From GCA-2725625 sp964574215 (GTDB lineage Bacteria > Pseudomonadota > Alphaproteobacteria > Rhodospirillales > UBA2165): a DNA stretch of 64,000 nt. Each line of letters opens with the position of its first letter. Positions within the stretch are counted from its first letter, which is position 1. Below the pieces are notes generated by a model. The model ran no database searches, was not told the DNA's origin, and was given only the letters and a program-made list of their open reading frames with translations. The DNA is taken from contig CAZNLR010000002.1 of the NCBI GenBank assembly GCA_964574215.1, positions 62,001 to 126,000 of the forward strand, read 5' to 3'. Of this stretch, positions 8,661-18,020 are shown one piece after another. A program made the translations under genes and the position numbers.

Positions 8661-9956
8661 GTGGGGATAATACACAAAAAACCTAAGAAATCAGGCCCGA
8701 GGAATGGCTTGAAAACGGGCCTGCGCAATGGGTTGATTGCGGCGCTGGATGTCGGTTCGACCAAAGTGGCCTGTTTTATCGCGCGTCCCTATGAGGACGG
8801 TTCTGCCGAGGTGATCGGCATTGGTCATCAAGTATCCGAAGGCGTCCGCAACGGTAATGTCGTCGATATGGACGCGGTCGAGGCCTCGATCCGCGCGACG
8901 GTGGAAGCCGCCGAGCATATGGCGGGTGAAAACGTACGCGAGGTCGTATTGGGCGTTTCAGGCGCTGCTTTGGAATCGAAACTGATTTCCTTTGACGTAT
9001 CCATTTCCGGCCATGAAATCGGCGATGCCGATCTGCGCCGGGCGCTCGATCCTGCCTGGCTCTACAGCCAGCAGCCCGATGACCGGCAAATAATTCACGC
9101 ATTGCCGGTGGCGTTCAGCATCGACGGCAATAAAGGTGTGCGCGACCCCCGGGGCATGTACGGAGAAAAGCTGAGCGTCAACATGCATGTGGTGACGGCT
9201 GCATCCGGCGGACTGCGTAACTTGGTTTCCTGCGTTAATCGCTGTCATCTCGATATCGAATCATTGGTGATCGCACCGTTCGCGTCTGGCTTATCCAGTC
9301 TGGTGAGGGACGAAAAGAATCTCGGCGTGATCTGTATCGATATGGGCGGCGGCAAGACCGATCTGTCCGTTTTCTTCGACGGCGAGGCCATATTTATGGA
9401 CAGCATCCCCGTCGGCGGCCATCACGTAACCAACGACATCGCCCGCGGCCTGTCCGCGCCGCTGGCTTATGCCGAAAGAATGAAAACACTCTACGGCAGC
9501 GCCATGCCGTCGCCGTCGGACGATCAGGAACTCATTAAGGTGCCGCTGGTCGGTGAAGAGGGCGAGGACACCAATCAAATCGCCCGGTCCATGCTGGTGG
9601 GCATTATTCGGCCCCGGATTGAGGAAGTCCTCGAACTGGTGCGCGGAAAACTTGAGGAGACCGGTTTCGATAATGTGGCGGGCCGCCGGGTCGTTCTGAC
9701 AGGCGGCGCCAGCCAACTCACCGGTGTCAGGGAACTAACCGCCGAAATGCTGAATAAACAAGTACGGATGGGCGGTCCCACCAATCTGACGGGACTGGCG
9801 GAATCGGCCAATGGGCCGGCCTTCTCGGCGGCCGCCGGCCTTATTCAATTTACCCTTAACGAACGCGCAGTAGCGGCGATGCCGTCGCTCCGCACATTGG
9901 AGGCGCCCAACAGCCGGCTTGGCCGGATCGGGCAGTGGATTCGTGAAAATATTTGA
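8661..9956 (+). CDS. ftsA: Cell division protein FtsA
   Basis: Actin-like ATPase that tethers FtsZ to the membrane and recruits downstream division proteins. The 431-residue product starts at GTG; no ATG lies in frame upstream. It shows phosphate-1 LDVGSTKVACFIA, phosphate-2 CIDMGGGKTDLSVF and the adenosine motif VVLTGGASQLTGV. The C-terminus ends RLGRIGQWIREN, fitting the amphipathic membrane-targeting helix. A 35-base gap separates it from ftsQ and 125 bases separate it from ftsZ. Confidence 0.95.
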   Translation: MGIIHKKPKKSGPRNGLKTGLRNGLIAALDVGSTKVACFIARPYEDGSAEVIGIGHQVSEGVRNGNVVDMDAVEASIRATVEAAEHMAGENVREVVLGVSGAALESKLISFDVSISGHEIGDADLRRALDPAWLYSQQPDDRQIIHALPVAFSIDGNKGVRDPRGMYGEKLSVNMHVVTAASGGLRNLVSCVNRCHLDIESLVIAPFASGLSSLVRDEKNLGVICIDMGGGKTDLSVFFDGEAIFMDSIPVGGHHVTNDIARGLSAPLAYAERMKTLYGSAMPSPSDDQELIKVPLVGEEGEDTNQIARSMLVGIIRPRIEEVLELVRGKLEETGFDNVAGRRVVLTGGASQLTGVRELTAEMLNKQVRMGGPTNLTGLAESANGPAFSAAAGLIQFTLNERAVAAMPSLRTLEAPNSRLGRIGQWIRENI

Positions 9957-10081
9957 ACATCAACCGCTTCCGGAAAGGGAGCACAGCAAGATTATCCTCG
10001 ATAGGGGGGATCGTAACGCCTTTGCGCCGGAGAAACCGGCATTTTCGGCGGGAATGCCATTTTCCAAAATTGGAGGTCAAA

Positions 10082-11941
10082 ATGACTATTAATCTAACCG
10101 TACCCATGAGCTCTGGGGAGAGGGAGCTTAAGCCAAGGATCACGGTTATTGGCGTCGGCGGCGCCGGCGGCAATGCTGTCAACAACATGATCCAATCGGG
10201 TCTAGAAGGCGTCGATTTTATTGTCGCAAATTCAGACGCGCAGGCGTTGCAATTATCTAAATCGGAACGCCGAATCCAGATGGGAACGGAAGTGACGCAA
10301 GGCCTGGGGGCCGGGTCCAATCCGGATATCGGCCGTGCCGCGGCGGAGGAGTCCCTGGAGGAAATCATCGCCAACCTGCGGGAAGCCAACATGGTTTTCA
10401 TTACCGCCGGCCTGGGTGGCGGCACCGGTACGGGGGCGGCGCCCGTTATCGCGCAAGCGGCCCGGGAATACGGTATCCTTACCGTGGGTGTGGTGACCAA
10501 GCCCTTCCAGTTCGAAGGCGCTAAACGGATGCGTCTCGCCGAAGCCGGTCTTGATGAACTGCAGAAATATGTCGATACCCTTTTGATCATTCCCAACCAG
10601 AATCTGTTCCGGGTGGCCAACGAAAAAACCACCTTCGCAGACGCCTTTAAAATGGCTGACGATGTTCTCTATTCGGGTGTCAGGGGCGTTACCGACCTGA
10701 TGGTGATGCCGGGTCTGATCAATCTCGATTTCGCCGACATCAAGTCGGTGATGAGCGAGATGGGCAAGGCGATGATGGGCACCGGCGAGGCCGAGGGCGA
10801 GCGCCGGGCGACCGAAGCCGCCGAACAGGCCATCGCCAATCCGCTGTTGGACGATATGTCCATGAGCGGCGCCAACGGTGTGCTGATAAATATTACCGCC
10901 GGCCACGATATCACGCTGTTCGAAGTCGACGAGGCCGCCAACCGGATTCGCGACGAGGTGGAAGCCGACGCCAATATCATCTTCGGTTCGACCTTCGACG
11001 AATCCCTGGAAGGTAAAATCAGGGTCTCGGTGGTGGCGACAGGTATCGAAGCGGCAGCCGGCATTCGTCCCGAACCGGTCGTGCGGCAGGTAACCGCCGC
11101 GCCGGAGAAACCAAAATTCCTGCCGGCGGCCGACGCCAAGCCGATGGTCAAGGAAAAGCCCGCGCCGGTGGCCATGATTCCCCGGCCTGAACCGGTCAGT
11201 CAGGAAATTGCCCCGCCGGAACCGGCTAAAATCGAGGAACCAATGGCCGAAACCGTTCAAGCGGAAATTGAAACTCCGGAACCGGCGACCACCGTATCGG
11301 CCGTCATTGCTGATATTCAGAAGGAAATCGGCCCCATGCCGCCGGCAGAGCAACCTCAAAGCCAGCCATTGACCTCGGTCACGGAAAGGGCAGAAGAAGA
11401 GGTGTTCATTCCGGCCCCGCCGGTGGACGGTTCCACGCACGCGGAAACGGGATCGGCTCCCGATCCGTTTGCGGTTGCCGATATGGTGAATGCCGGTATG
11501 GAGCCGGAATCTGCCCCGCCGCCCAAGAAAAGCGGGCCCAGCTTGTTTGCCCGGGTAACCGGAGTCGCCAGGGGCGACAAAAAGAAGCGAATGGAAGCTG
11601 AACAGGCGGAATCCGCCGCTATCGAAGCGGTCGTGCCGGATACACAGGAACCGCCCATCGAAAAAGTGGAAGTACCTGAAACTGAACCGGTACAACAGCC
11701 GGAACCGGTTGCAGAAGCCGCTCCCGAACCGCCTGTTATGGTGCCTCAAGAGGTCGCCGAGATCGCCGAAGTGCCTTTAACGGAAACGGTCAGCGAATCG
11801 CCGGTAGAAACCGTCGAGGAAGACGAATCGGCGCCTCAGAACCTTTTGGGTGACCTGGATCCTGCGGATCGATTGACGGGAACGGACGAGGAAGACGATC
11901 TCCTTGATATTCCTGCATTTTTACGCCGTCAGGCAAACTAA
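10082..11941 (+). CDS. ftsZ: Cell division GTPase FtsZ with a very long linker
   Basis: Tubulin-like GTPase that forms the Z ring. The start chosen is the ATG with GGAGG five bases upstream; frame-open sequence continues 43 codons farther up but has no FtsZ-like content. The globular core covers residues 1 to about 327, with the GTP signature GGGTGTG at 112-118. A roughly 280-residue linker rich in Pro, Glu, Ala and Val follows. The conserved C-terminal peptide LDIPAFLRRQAN (608-619) contacts FtsA and other partners. At 619 residues the protein is long because of the linker; long linkers are known in alphaproteobacteria. Confidence 0.97.
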   Translation: MTINLTVPMSSGERELKPRITVIGVGGAGGNAVNNMIQSGLEGVDFIVANSDAQALQLSKSERRIQMGTEVTQGLGAGSNPDIGRAAAEESLEEIIANLREANMVFITAGLGGGTGTGAAPVIAQAAREYGILTVGVVTKPFQFEGAKRMRLAEAGLDELQKYVDTLLIIPNQNLFRVANEKTTFADAFKMADDVLYSGVRGVTDLMVMPGLINLDFADIKSVMSEMGKAMMGTGEAEGERRATEAAEQAIANPLLDDMSMSGANGVLINITAGHDITLFEVDEAANRIRDEVEADANIIFGSTFDESLEGKIRVSVVATGIEAAAGIRPEPVVRQVTAAPEKPKFLPAADAKPMVKEKPAPVAMIPRPEPVSQEIAPPEPAKIEEPMAETVQAEIETPEPATTVSAVIADIQKEIGPMPPAEQPQSQPLTSVTERAEEEVFIPAPPVDGSTHAETGSAPDPFAVADMVNAGMEPESAPPPKKSGPSLFARVTGVARGDKKKRMEAEQAESAAIEAVVPDTQEPPIEKVEVPETEPVQQPEPVAEAAPEPPVMVPQEVAEIAEVPLTETVSESPVETVEEDESAPQNLLGDLDPADRLTGTDEEDDLLDIPAFLRRQAN

Positions 11942-11983
11942 ACCTTAACCAATTTGGACGTAACATTTTGCAATAATTGTTGA

Positions 11984-12032
11984 TTTGAGTGCTTCCGGGA
12001 GCGTTGCTAAAAACACTCTCGGAGTACTCAAA
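11984..12032 (+). other. Long imperfect hairpin between ftsZ and lpxC
   Basis: Bases 11984-12005 pair with 12012-12032 around a six-base loop (GCTAAA). There is one single-base bulge, one C/A mismatch and two G-T wobbles in about 21 pairs. No T run follows, so it is not a classical intrinsic terminator. It may stabilise the ftsZ mRNA 3' end or structure the lpxC leader. Confidence 0.75.
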
Positions 12033-12038
12033 CGCAAA

Positions 12039-12076
12039 CCCCGGCGCAAATCTCAGCGCAAAGTAGCGCACCGGGG
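12039..12076 (+). other. Second hairpin in the lpxC leader
   Basis: CCCCGG (12039-12044) pairs with CCGGGG (12071-12076), extended by CGC (12045-12047) with GCG (12066-12068) across a two-base bulge. It lies seven bases beyond the first hairpin and about 55 bases before the probable lpxC start. Function is unknown. Confidence 0.6.
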
Positions 12077-12131
12077 AAAAGCGTTTAAACAGAAAAACGT
12101 ACAAAGCGACAATAATTCAGTGAACGCAAAA

Positions 12132-13124
12132 ATGAATCAAATCGGTAAACACGAAGCGGCGGAACAACTGGCTTCTCAACTCAACCGGAAATTTGACGCC
12201 GGGCGTCAAACCACTCTTCTTCGTCCGATCAATTGCGTTGGCATCGCCCTCCACAGCGGCAAAAAAGTATCCCTGACATTGAAACCTTCCGAAGCCGACA
12301 GCGGCGTGGTCTTCTACCGCACCGACATTCCCGGCTCGAAGGAAATTCCCGCACGTTGGGACAATGTGGTCGACACCAGGATGTGCACGGTATTGGGTAA
12401 CGACGACGGTCTCACCGTAGGCACGGTGGAACATCTCATGGCGGCGCTTTCCGGCTGTCACGTAGATAACGTCATCGTTGAAGTCAATGGCCCGGAAGTT
12501 CCGGTCATGGACGGCAGCGCCCAGCCTTTTGTCTTCCTGATCGAATGCGCCGGCCTTCAGGAGCAGGACGCGCCGCGCCGGGTGATCGAAATTCTCAAGC
12601 CCGTACGGGTGGAAATCGGCGATAAACTGGCTGAAATCGTTCCCGGCGAAAATTTCTCCGTCGGTTTCGAAATCGATTTCGAAGAAAAAGCCGTCGCTAA
12701 ACAGCAAGTTACTGTCTCTTTGATTAACGGCACCTTCAAAAAAGAGGTGGCCAGGGCCCGGACGTTCGGCTTTATGCACGAAGTCGAGCAGTTACGCGCC
12801 GCCGGTTTGGCGTTGGGCGGATCGCTCGATAACGCGGTGGTCGTCGAAGGCGATAAGATCCTTAACGAGGGCGGTCTGCGTTACGAAGACGAATTCGTCC
12901 GCCATAAGGTATTGGATGCGGTTGGTGATCTCGCCCTTTCGGGCGCCGTCGTCAAGGGCCACTATCGCGGTGTGCGGGCCGGTCATGCAATGACCAACCA
13001 ATTGTTGAGGGCTTTATTCGCCGACCCGACAGCCTGGCGCTATATGGATGCCGATGACGAATTAGTGGCTGATCGTCATGTAGATGAGGCGGAAATCCCG
13101 GAGAAGGTTGCCGCAACGGCTTAA
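12132..13124 (+). CDS. lpxC: UDP-3-O-acyl-N-acetylglucosamine deacetylase
   Basis: Zinc amidase that catalyses the committed step of lipid A synthesis. The zinc ligands are visible in TVEHLMAALSGCH and HKVLDAVGDLAL, and the catalytic His lies in GVRAGHAMTNQLLRAL. The start is set at ATG 12132, giving 330 residues. A TTG at 11985 is in frame, but it would translate the leader hairpins into a very basic non-family extension. GTG 12120 is another possible start, and no candidate has a clear Shine-Dalgarno. A Rho-independent terminator follows the gene. Confidence 0.95.
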   Translation: MNQIGKHEAAEQLASQLNRKFDAGRQTTLLRPINCVGIALHSGKKVSLTLKPSEADSGVVFYRTDIPGSKEIPARWDNVVDTRMCTVLGNDDGLTVGTVEHLMAALSGCHVDNVIVEVNGPEVPVMDGSAQPFVFLIECAGLQEQDAPRRVIEILKPVRVEIGDKLAEIVPGENFSVGFEIDFEEKAVAKQQVTVSLINGTFKKEVARARTFGFMHEVEQLRAAGLALGGSLDNAVVVEGDKILNEGGLRYEDEFVRHKVLDAVGDLALSGAVVKGHYRGVRAGHAMTNQLLRALFADPTAWRYMDADDELVADRHVDEAEIPEKVAATA

Positions 13125-13153
13125 TCTTTTTCCTCATATAGCTCGAAAACATC

Positions 13154-13183
13154 AAACCGGCAGGAATTTCAGCCGGTTTTTTT
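13154..13183 (+). terminator. Rho-independent terminator after lpxC
   Basis: AAACCGGC (13154-13161) pairs with GCCGGTTT (13172-13179) around a ten-base loop and runs into seven T residues. It lies 30 bases after the lpxC stop and separates it from bamD. Confidence 0.9.
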
Positions 13184-13278
13184 CATGCAATTTCCTGCAA
13201 TAAGCGGTGCGCTAAGCCGGATTATAGGGTAAAAGATGGGGTGCAACTGGCTTTAAATTTGATGTTTTCCGGATCGTG

Positions 13279-14091
13279 ATGAATAGAAAATCTAGCGGAC
13301 AGTATTTCCTTAATTCAACCATTATCGGTGCGCTTTTGCTGCTGTTGAGCGCCTGCGCGGAAGATGGTGAAAATTATGTCGAACGCCCGGTCGAACAAAT
13401 TTACAACACCGCTGTCCAGCAATTGGAGGAGCGCGAATATGAACTCGCCGCCGAGTCCTTCGACGAAGTGGAGCGCCAACATCCTTATTCGGTCTGGGCG
13501 ACCAAGGCGCAATTGATGTCCGCCTATAGCCACTACCAGGCCAACGCATACGACGACGCCATTATCGCGCTCGACCGGTTTATTCAGATTCATCCGTCAA
13601 ATCCCGATGTTCCTTACGCCTACTATCTCAAAGCCCTGAGTTTTTATGAGCAGATTTCGGATATCGGGCGCGACCAAAAAATGACCCAGCTGGCGCTTAA
13701 GAACTTGACCGAGATCGTTACCAGATTTCCAAACAGCAAATATGCCCGCGACGCCGGCATCAAAATCGATCTGACCCGCGATCATTTGGCCGGAAAAGAA
13801 ATGGACATCGGCCGCTACTACGAAAATCTCGGCCAGTATCTTTCGGCCATCAACCGCTACAAGAGTGTCGTCGACAATTACCAGACCACCACCCATGTGC
13901 CGGAAGCGCTGCACCGGTTGATCGAGTCCTACACGGCATTGGGATTGCTGGATGAGGCCAAGAAAACAGCGGCGGTACTCGGGCACAATTTCCCCGGCAA
14001 CGAATGGTATATCGATTCGTATGAAATCGTTGAAGGCAAATCCTTTCGGCCGAAAAAGAAAGAATCCAAGTGGTACTGGCCGTTCGACTAA
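13279..14091 (+). CDS. bamD: Outer membrane assembly lipoprotein BamD (ComL/YfiO)
   Basis: Lipoprotein of the Bam complex that inserts beta-barrel proteins into the outer membrane. The product is 270 residues from ATG (a GTG one codon upstream is also possible). A signal peptide ends in the lipobox LLSAC near residue 25. TPR-type helices follow, with YNTAVQQLEEREYELAAESF and PNSKYARDAG-type repeats. The gene sits after the lpxC terminator and before recN, the usual alphaproteobacterial order. Confidence 0.95.
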   Translation: MNRKSSGQYFLNSTIIGALLLLLSACAEDGENYVERPVEQIYNTAVQQLEEREYELAAESFDEVERQHPYSVWATKAQLMSAYSHYQANAYDDAIIALDRFIQIHPSNPDVPYAYYLKALSFYEQISDIGRDQKMTQLALKNLTEIVTRFPNSKYARDAGIKIDLTRDHLAGKEMDIGRYYENLGQYLSAINRYKSVVDNYQTTTHVPEALHRLIESYTALGLLDEAKKTAAVLGHNFPGNEWYIDSYEIVEGKSFRPKKKESKWYWPFD

Positions 14092-14165
14092 TCGGTTGTG
14101 AAGAAGGTCCACGGAGCCCGTGGGCAGAATAACAGGGAATAATTCAGGATAGCGCAACTGGTCAC

Positions 14166-15869
14166 ATGCTTCGCTCCCTATCCATACGCAATGTCGTTTT
14201 GATTGACCGTCTCGATCTCGGTTTTGATGGAGGCCTGAGCGTTTTAACCGGTGAAACGGGGTCGGGTAAATCGATCCTGCTGGATGCATTGTGTCTGGCC
14301 ATTGGCGTCCGGGCCGATAGCGACCTGGTCCGCAATAACACCGATCAGAGCGCCGTCACAGCGGAATTCGAATTGGCAAATGGCGATGAGGTTAATTCAC
14401 TGTTGTCGGAACAGGGCATCGAAGGTGCATCCAATCTGGTGCTGCGTCGGGTGCTGTCCGCCGACGGGCGGTCCCGCGCCTTCGTCAACGATCAGCCGGT
14501 CAGCGTTGGACTCCTGAAACAGATCGGCGAAATACTGGTTGAAGTGCACGGTCAGTTGGAGACCCATGGACTGCTCGATCCCGCCACCCACCGGCGTTTT
14601 GTCGACGCTTATGGTGGATTGGCGCCGGAATTGAACAAAACCGGCGATTCTTTCGGAAAATGGCGTGAGGCTCAGGCGACATATGACCGCGCCAGGCTGG
14701 AAGTGGAAAAGGCCAAAAAGGACGAGGAATATCTGCGTCACGCCGTGGAGGAGTTGCGGCGCCTCGAACCACAGGCGGGCGAGGAGGAAGAATTGTCGGC
14801 CAAACGCTCGATCCTGATGAACTCGGAACAATTGATTCAAAGTCTGAACGAAGCTTTCGAGGATCTCAACCAGGGCGCCGGCGTGGAAAATGCTCTTAGG
14901 AGCGCCCTGCAAAAAATCGAGAAAGTATCAGATAAAGCCGGCGGCCGGTTTGATGAAGCGGTGGCGGCCCTGGACCGCGCTCTGGTCGAAACCACCGAGG
15001 GAGTGGCCGCCCTAGAGACGGCTTCCGGCGGCATGGACCTTGATCCCCAACAGTTGGAACAGCTTGAAGAGCGCCTGTTCGCCCTCCGGGGCCTTGCCCG
15101 TAAACACAACGTCAATGCCGATGATTTGGCCGAACTCAGGGAAGGCATGGAAAAGCAACTTACTTCTCTTGAAGGTGGCGCCGCCAATCTAAGCGCCCTC
15201 GCCACGAAAGTGGAAAATAGCCGTACGGACTACATCGCCGCCGCCGATGCGTTGAGCGGAAAACGGCAAAAGGTAGCGGGAAAACTGGATAAGGCGGTAA
15301 CCGCCGAACTGCCACCGTTGAAACTGGAGGCGGCGGCATTCCATACGAAATTGGACGCTTTGGAGGAAAATGACTGGAACGAATTCGGCCGTGAGTATGT
15401 CTCTTTTGAAGTGAAGACCAATCCCAACACGGCGGCCGGTCCCCTGCACAAAGTCGCGTCCGGCGGCGAACTGGCGCGCATCACCTTGGCCCTCAAGGTG
15501 GTCCTGGCGGACGCCGATGCGGTGCCGACCATTATTTTCGACGAAGTGGATGCCGGTATCGGCGGCGCGGCGGCGGCGGCGGTGGGCGAACGGCTGGCCC
15601 GGTTGGCGGCCGACTATCAGGTCCTGGTGGTGACCCATTCGCCTCAGGTGGCGGCGCGTGGGGACAATCACTGGCGCATTACCAAGACCGGCGCCAAGAC
15701 GGCTGAAGGGGATGGCAATATTACCAATGTGGACCGACTGGCGGACGATCACCGCACCGAGGAAGTGGCCCGCATGCTGGCCGGGGCCGAAATCACCGAC
15801 GAAGCCCGCGCCGCCGCCGGTATCCTGCTCGAGGGCGGCACAGGAGGAGATAGCGAGGCGGCGGAATGA
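14166..15869 (+). CDS. recN: DNA repair protein RecN
   Basis: SMC-like ATPase that acts at double-strand breaks in recombinational repair. It has 567 residues. The Walker A motif GETGSGKS lies at residues 29-36. A central coiled coil (about 150-370) is rich in Glu, Lys and Ala. The C-terminal ABC signature ASGGELARITLAL and Walker B PTIIFDEVDAGIGG complete the ATPase head. The stop overlaps the ligA start by four bases. Confidence 0.96.
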   Translation: MLRSLSIRNVVLIDRLDLGFDGGLSVLTGETGSGKSILLDALCLAIGVRADSDLVRNNTDQSAVTAEFELANGDEVNSLLSEQGIEGASNLVLRRVLSADGRSRAFVNDQPVSVGLLKQIGEILVEVHGQLETHGLLDPATHRRFVDAYGGLAPELNKTGDSFGKWREAQATYDRARLEVEKAKKDEEYLRHAVEELRRLEPQAGEEEELSAKRSILMNSEQLIQSLNEAFEDLNQGAGVENALRSALQKIEKVSDKAGGRFDEAVAALDRALVETTEGVAALETASGGMDLDPQQLEQLEERLFALRGLARKHNVNADDLAELREGMEKQLTSLEGGAANLSALATKVENSRTDYIAAADALSGKRQKVAGKLDKAVTAELPPLKLEAAAFHTKLDALEENDWNEFGREYVSFEVKTNPNTAAGPLHKVASGGELARITLALKVVLADADAVPTIIFDEVDAGIGGAAAAAVGERLARLAADYQVLVVTHSPQVAARGDNHWRITKTGAKTAEGDGNITNVDRLADDHRTEEVARMLAGAEITDEARAAAGILLEGGTGGDSEAAE

Positions 15870-17959
15870 CGGACGGCAAGGAACCGATTCCTGTTGAAAA
15901 CCTGACCGAGCTTGAAGCGGTGGCCGAACTGGGATTTCTCGCCGAGGAAATCGCCCGTCACGACACGGCCTATCACCAAAATGACCAGCCCGTTATCAGC
16001 GACGCCGATTATGACGCGCTCAGGCGGCGCAATGACGAACTGGAAGCCCATTTTCCCCATCTGGTCCGGCCCGACAGCCCGTCGAAGCGGGTGGGCGCGG
16101 CGGCGGCGACCGGATTCGCCAAGATAAAACATGCCGTTCCCATGCTGTCCCTGGGCAACGTATTTTCCCGTGACGAGCTGGCCGATTTTATCGACGGGGT
16201 GCGGCGATTCCTGAAAGAGCTGAAAGACGATCCCGGCCTGCCCCTGGAAATGGTGGCGGAACCCAAAATTGACGGCCTTTCCATTTCCCTCCGTTATGAG
16301 CAGGGCAGGTTCGTTTCCGCCGCCACACGGGGCGACGGTGCGGAAGGTGAGGACGTGACCGCCAATATCCGCACCTTCAAGGATTTGCCGTTCGAATTAA
16401 AAGGCAGTTTTCCTGACATATTGGAGGTCAGGGGTGAGGTCTATCTTTCCAAAACGGATTTTCAGGCCCTCAATGAACGCCAGGAACAGGCCGGAGAAAA
16501 AATTTTTGCCAACCCGCGCAACGCGGCGGCGGGGTCATTGCGCCAGCTCGATTCGACAATTACCGCCGGACGGCCCCTCAAATTTTTTGCTTACGCCTGG
16601 GGTGAAGTTGCCGGAGCCCAATACGATGCCCATTGGGATTTTCTCGAAGCGCTCAAAGGATGGGGTTTCAGCGTCAATCCCTACACCGAGAAATGCGGCA
16701 ATGTCGATGCGTTGATGGAGGTTTACGATAAAGTGTCCGAGGCCCGGGCCGGGCTCGATTACGACATCGACGGCATGGTCTACAAGGTCAACCGTATCGA
16801 CTGGCAGGAAAGGCTGGGTTTCGTCAGCCGCGCGCCCCGCTGGGCCATCGCCCATAAATTCCCGGCGGAAAAGGCCCGGACCGTGATCAATGACATCGAT
16901 ATCCAAGTGGGCAGGACCGGCACCCTGACCCCCGTGGCCAAGCTGGAGCCTGTCACGGTGGGCGGCGTGGTGGTCTCCAACGCCACCCTGCACAATGAAG
17001 ACGAAATCGCCCGCAAGGACGTGCGCCTCGGCGATACGGTGGTGATCCAGCGGGCGGGGGATGTCATTCCCCAGGTGGTGGAGGTGGATCTCGATAAGCG
17101 GCCAAAATCGTCCAAGGCGTTTGCCTTTCCCGATACCTGCCCCATCTGCGGCAGCGCCGCCATCCGGCCCGAAGGCGAGGTGGCAAGGCGTTGTACCGGC
17201 GGCCTCATTTGCGCCGCCCAGGTGGTGGAAAGCCTCAAGCATTTTGTCTCGCGGGGCGCTTTCGATATCGAAGGGCTGGGCGGCAAGCATATCGACAATT
17301 TTTACAATGACGGTCTGATCAAGACCGCCGCCGATATTTTCAAGCTGGATGTCAGAGCCGATGACATCAGGGAGCGGGAAGGCTGGGGTGACAAATCGGT
17401 GGATAACCTGCTGGCCTCCATCGACGACCGCAGGCATGTTCCTCTGGAGCGCCTCATCTACGCCCTTGGCATCCGCCAGGTGGGCCAGGCCAACGCGCGC
17501 CTGCTGGCCAAGCAATACGGCTCCTATGACGCCTGGCGGGCCGCCATGGTAGCGGCGTCTGACCCGGAATCGGAAGCGTACAGTGATCTCACCAATATTG
17601 ACGGCGTCGGACCGTCGGTGGCAGATGACCTGATCGCTTTTTTTGCCGAAATCCATAATCAGTCGGTTCTGAGCGAACTTGGTGATCTTTTGGACATCGG
17701 GGAATTCGTCCGGCCGGACGATACCGGATCGCCCATTGCCGGTAAGACCCTGGTCTTCACCGGCACCCTGGAAACCGTCACCAGAGGCGAAGCCAAAGCC
17801 AAAGCCGAAAGCCTGGGCGCCAAGGTCGCGGGCTCGGTCTCCAAGAAAACCGACTATTTGGTGGTGGGCTCGGACGCCGGCTCAAAGGCCAAAAAAGCCG
17901 CCGACCTGGGCGTCACGATATTGGACGAACAAGCTTGGCTGGCGATGATCGGCGAGTAA
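15866..17959 (+). CDS. ligA: NAD-dependent DNA ligase
   Basis: Seals nicks in replication and repair using NAD+. It has 697 residues, normal for LigA. The nucleotidyltransferase lysine is in the KIDG motif (K134). The OB fold, a four-Cys zinc finger (CPICG ... RCTGGLICAA), helix-hairpin-helix repeats and a C-terminal BRCT domain from about residue 620 (IAGKTLVFTGTLETVTRGEA) follow in the usual order. It is coupled to recN by an ATGA overlap, and the stop runs directly into a long palindromic element. Confidence 0.97.
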   Translation: MTDGKEPIPVENLTELEAVAELGFLAEEIARHDTAYHQNDQPVISDADYDALRRRNDELEAHFPHLVRPDSPSKRVGAAAATGFAKIKHAVPMLSLGNVFSRDELADFIDGVRRFLKELKDDPGLPLEMVAEPKIDGLSISLRYEQGRFVSAATRGDGAEGEDVTANIRTFKDLPFELKGSFPDILEVRGEVYLSKTDFQALNERQEQAGEKIFANPRNAAAGSLRQLDSTITAGRPLKFFAYAWGEVAGAQYDAHWDFLEALKGWGFSVNPYTEKCGNVDALMEVYDKVSEARAGLDYDIDGMVYKVNRIDWQERLGFVSRAPRWAIAHKFPAEKARTVINDIDIQVGRTGTLTPVAKLEPVTVGGVVVSNATLHNEDEIARKDVRLGDTVVIQRAGDVIPQVVEVDLDKRPKSSKAFAFPDTCPICGSAAIRPEGEVARRCTGGLICAAQVVESLKHFVSRGAFDIEGLGGKHIDNFYNDGLIKTAADIFKLDVRADDIREREGWGDKSVDNLLASIDDRRHVPLERLIYALGIRQVGQANARLLAKQYGSYDAWRAAMVAASDPESEAYSDLTNIDGVGPSVADDLIAFFAEIHNQSVLSELGDLLDIGEFVRPDDTGSPIAGKTLVFTGTLETVTRGEAKAKAESLGAKVAGSVSKKTDYLVVGSDAGSKAKKAADLGVTILDEQAWLAMIGE

Positions 17960-17960
17960 A

Positions 17961-18020
17961 AAAAAGTGTACCAGGGATACTTTTGGTACTTTTTTCGAAA
18001 GTATTCCTGGTACACTTTTT
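17961..18020. repeat. Long palindromic element, copy 1 (probable bidirectional terminator)
   Basis: Bases 17961-17985 pair with 17996-18020: a 25-base stem with only two G-T wobbles, a ten-base loop, an A run at the left edge and a T run at the right. It lies between convergent ligA and the cyclase gene, whose stop it overlaps, so it can terminate both. The arm AAAAGTGTACCAGG(G/A)ATACTTT recurs at 42517-42575, so the element is a dispersed repeat and not just a local terminator. Confidence 0.9.

Noticed and set aside
10253..11749. A 498-codon open frame antisense to ftsZ
   Set aside because: It is the mirror of a GC-rich coding strand; its translation is His/Gly/Arg-rich with no motif, and ftsZ is certain.
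11985..12131. N-terminal extension of LpxC from TTG 11985
   Set aside because: The extra 49 codons translate the two hairpins into a Lys/Arg-rich stretch not found in LpxC.
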